NCBI GenBank assembly: GCA_009379845.1
Contig: WHSZ01000017.1
Coordinates: 1 to 64,000 of the forward strand
DNA: 64,000 bases
Direction of reading: 5' to 3'
Origin: Pseudonocardiaceae bacterium
GTDB lineage: Bacteria; Actinomycetota; Actinomycetes; Mycobacteriales; Pseudonocardiaceae
The position numbers were made by a program, and so were the translations under genes. This document shows positions 63,149-64,000 of this stretch, one piece after another. The notes under the pieces were generated by a model, which saw nothing but the letters and a program-made list of their open reading frames with translations, made no database searches and was not told the DNA's origin. Each line of letters opens with the position of its first letter. The first letter of the stretch is position 1.

Positions 63149-63196
63149 GCAGCGGGCGCCTCCGCTGCCTTCTGCCGCGACGCGTGCGCGCGTCGC
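63149..63196. promoter_or_regulatory. Two adjacent perfect hairpins upstream of the TrmB-type gene
   Basis: GCAGCGG (63149-63155) pairs with CCGCTGC (63162-63168), and GCGACGCG (63177-63184) pairs with CGCGTCGC (63189-63196) over a 4-base loop. Both lie in the 158-base gap between the divergent FAD oxidase and TrmB-type genes; the second is 28 bases before the ATG. They could be operators or leader-RNA hairpins. Confidence 0.45.
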
Positions 63197-63224
63197 CACG
63201 ACGAGTCGCTACGATCGCCGTGCG

Positions 63225-64000
63225 ATGAACAAGCAGCTCGCCGACCAATTGCGGACACTGGGCCTGACAAGCAACGAAACAAAGGCGTATCTGGCGTTGC
63301 TCACCCATGGCCCGGCAACCGCCGCCGAAGTGGCGGATGCCGCAGAGATCAGTCGTCCGAAGGTCTACGGGACGCTGAAGTCTCTCGTCCAGATGGGCTT
63401 CTGCCTGCCAACGGGAGACTCGGTTGCCCGCTTCCAGCCCATGCCGCCAGAGTTGGCTCTCAATGAATGGATCACTCGGCGCACCCAGGAGCGGCGTGCC
63501 CAAACTCGGCGCGAAGAGCAGGCCGCCGACGAGGTGCTTCGCATGCTGCCCCGGGTCGACGCGCCAGACAACCGTGAAGAAGGCTTCATGGAGGTGGGTG
63601 TCGGCGTGCAGAAAACCATGGACATGTTCGGTGATCTTGCCGAACGCGCTGAGTTCCAGCTCGATATCGTGCTGATCCTGCCGCAAATCCTGCCGCGCGA
63701 GGCCTGGAACCAGTACGAGCTGCAGGCTATTGGCCGGGGCGTGGACGTCCGCGTGCTGTATGAGCGCAACGCGATCTCCGAAGGAGCACCGCATCTGCCG
63801 ATCCACGATGCTGGCGGCCTGATCCGAGTGGCGGACAACCCACCGCTACGACTCGCGCTGCGCGACCGCGGACGGGAGGGGATCGTGTCGCTCGTCGAGG
63901 CGGCCGGCGACACACTCGTCGCAACAAGCGTGGCGATTCGCCACCCGGAACTCGCGGCTCCGTTCCAGATCCTTTTTAACCGCCAATGGCGGCAGGCTCA
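63225..64000 (+). CDS. TrmB-family transcriptional regulator (partial)
   Basis: The frame opens at ATG 63225 and is still open at the right edge, giving about 258 residues. The N-terminal helix-turn-helix reads LGLTSNETKAYLALLTHGPA and AAEVADAAEISRPKVYGTLK, the TrmB pattern. A linker helix (WITRRTQERRAQTRREEQAA) and a C-terminal domain (MEVGVGVQKTMDMFGDLAER, ELQAIGRGVDVRVLYERNAI) follow, resembling the PLD-like ligand domain of TrmB regulators. It is divergent from the seven-gene leftward set and is its likely regulator. Confidence 0.88.
   Translation, partial: MNKQLADQLRTLGLTSNETKAYLALLTHGPATAAEVADAAEISRPKVYGTLKSLVQMGFCLPTGDSVARFQPMPPELALNEWITRRTQERRAQTRREEQAADEVLRMLPRVDAPDNREEGFMEVGVGVQKTMDMFGDLAERAEFQLDIVLILPQILPREAWNQYELQAIGRGVDVRVLYERNAISEGAPHLPIHDAGGLIRVADNPPLRLALRDRGREGIVSLVEAAGDTLVATSVAIRHPELAAPFQILFNRQWRQA

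Overview
This is a GC-rich chromosomal window with dense, tightly packed genes, frequent GTG starts and many 4-base ATGA/GTGA start-stop overlaps. Gene types (bifunctional catalase-peroxidase KatG, LytTR two-component pair, FCD-type GntR, TrmB, LLM flavin oxidoreductases, MatC carrier, DUF4212/DUF485 symporter partners) point to a soil actinomycete. The order Pseudonocardiales is plausible but is an inference only. I see no rRNA, tRNA, CRISPR array, transposase, integrase or phage gene. The window reads as a stack of catabolic and transport operons, each with its own regulator.

Region by region. 1-9.3 kb: a partial NTF2-like gene, a GAF/LytTR regulator followed by katG, a small orphan gene, a hemerythrin-type protein, a decayed alpha/beta-hydrolase remnant, and a TetR - secreted type-B carboxylesterase - DUF998 membrane protein operon. 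9.4-16.5 kb: a LytS/LytR-type kinase and regulator encoded with one sodium:solute symporter and its DUF485 partner; a second symporter (DUF4212 plus large subunit) is encoded divergently and ends in a perfect 16-bp hairpin. 16.6-17.5 kb: two small orphan enzymes or folds (DUF1801, VOC). 17.5-28.7 kb: a leftward eight-gene operon with two solute-binding proteins, two double-length permeases, one shared ATPase, two NTF2-like proteins and a CocE/NonD hydrolase, with a divergent MarR gene.

28.8-36.3 kb: a LysR gene divergent from a CaiB-type CoA-transferase and a MatC-type dicarboxylate carrier, then an FCD GntR gene divergent from an aldehyde dehydrogenase and a fumarate-reductase-like flavoprotein. 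36.4-46.3 kb: a rightward flavin-centred catabolic cluster (ApbE, flavin reductase, SsuABC-type importer, two alpha/beta-hydrolases, a carboxymuconolactone-decarboxylase-like protein, two SDRs, an LLM monooxygenase and a 4-OT tautomerase), closed by a GntR gene. 47.3-51.3 kb: a LysR gene with a MetE-like zinc protein, a fumarylacetoacetate-hydrolase-family protein and a metallo-beta-lactamase (MBL) fold protein. 51.5-53.7 kb: an FMN alpha-hydroxyacid dehydrogenase homologue that lacks the family's catalytic His, divergent from an IclR gene.

53.7-64 kb holds the most unusual unit: a leftward seven-gene set with an FAD amine-oxidase-like protein, a Tat/lipoprotein peptide-binding protein, DppB, DppC, a fused DppD-DppF ATPase, a MurD-like amide ligase and an MBL hydrolase. 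The last six genes are joined by short overlaps. A TrmB-type regulator is divergent and runs off the window. The likely logic is import of a peptide-like or acidic compound, followed by ATP-dependent amide-bond formation, oxidation and hydrolysis. The substrate cannot be read from sequence.
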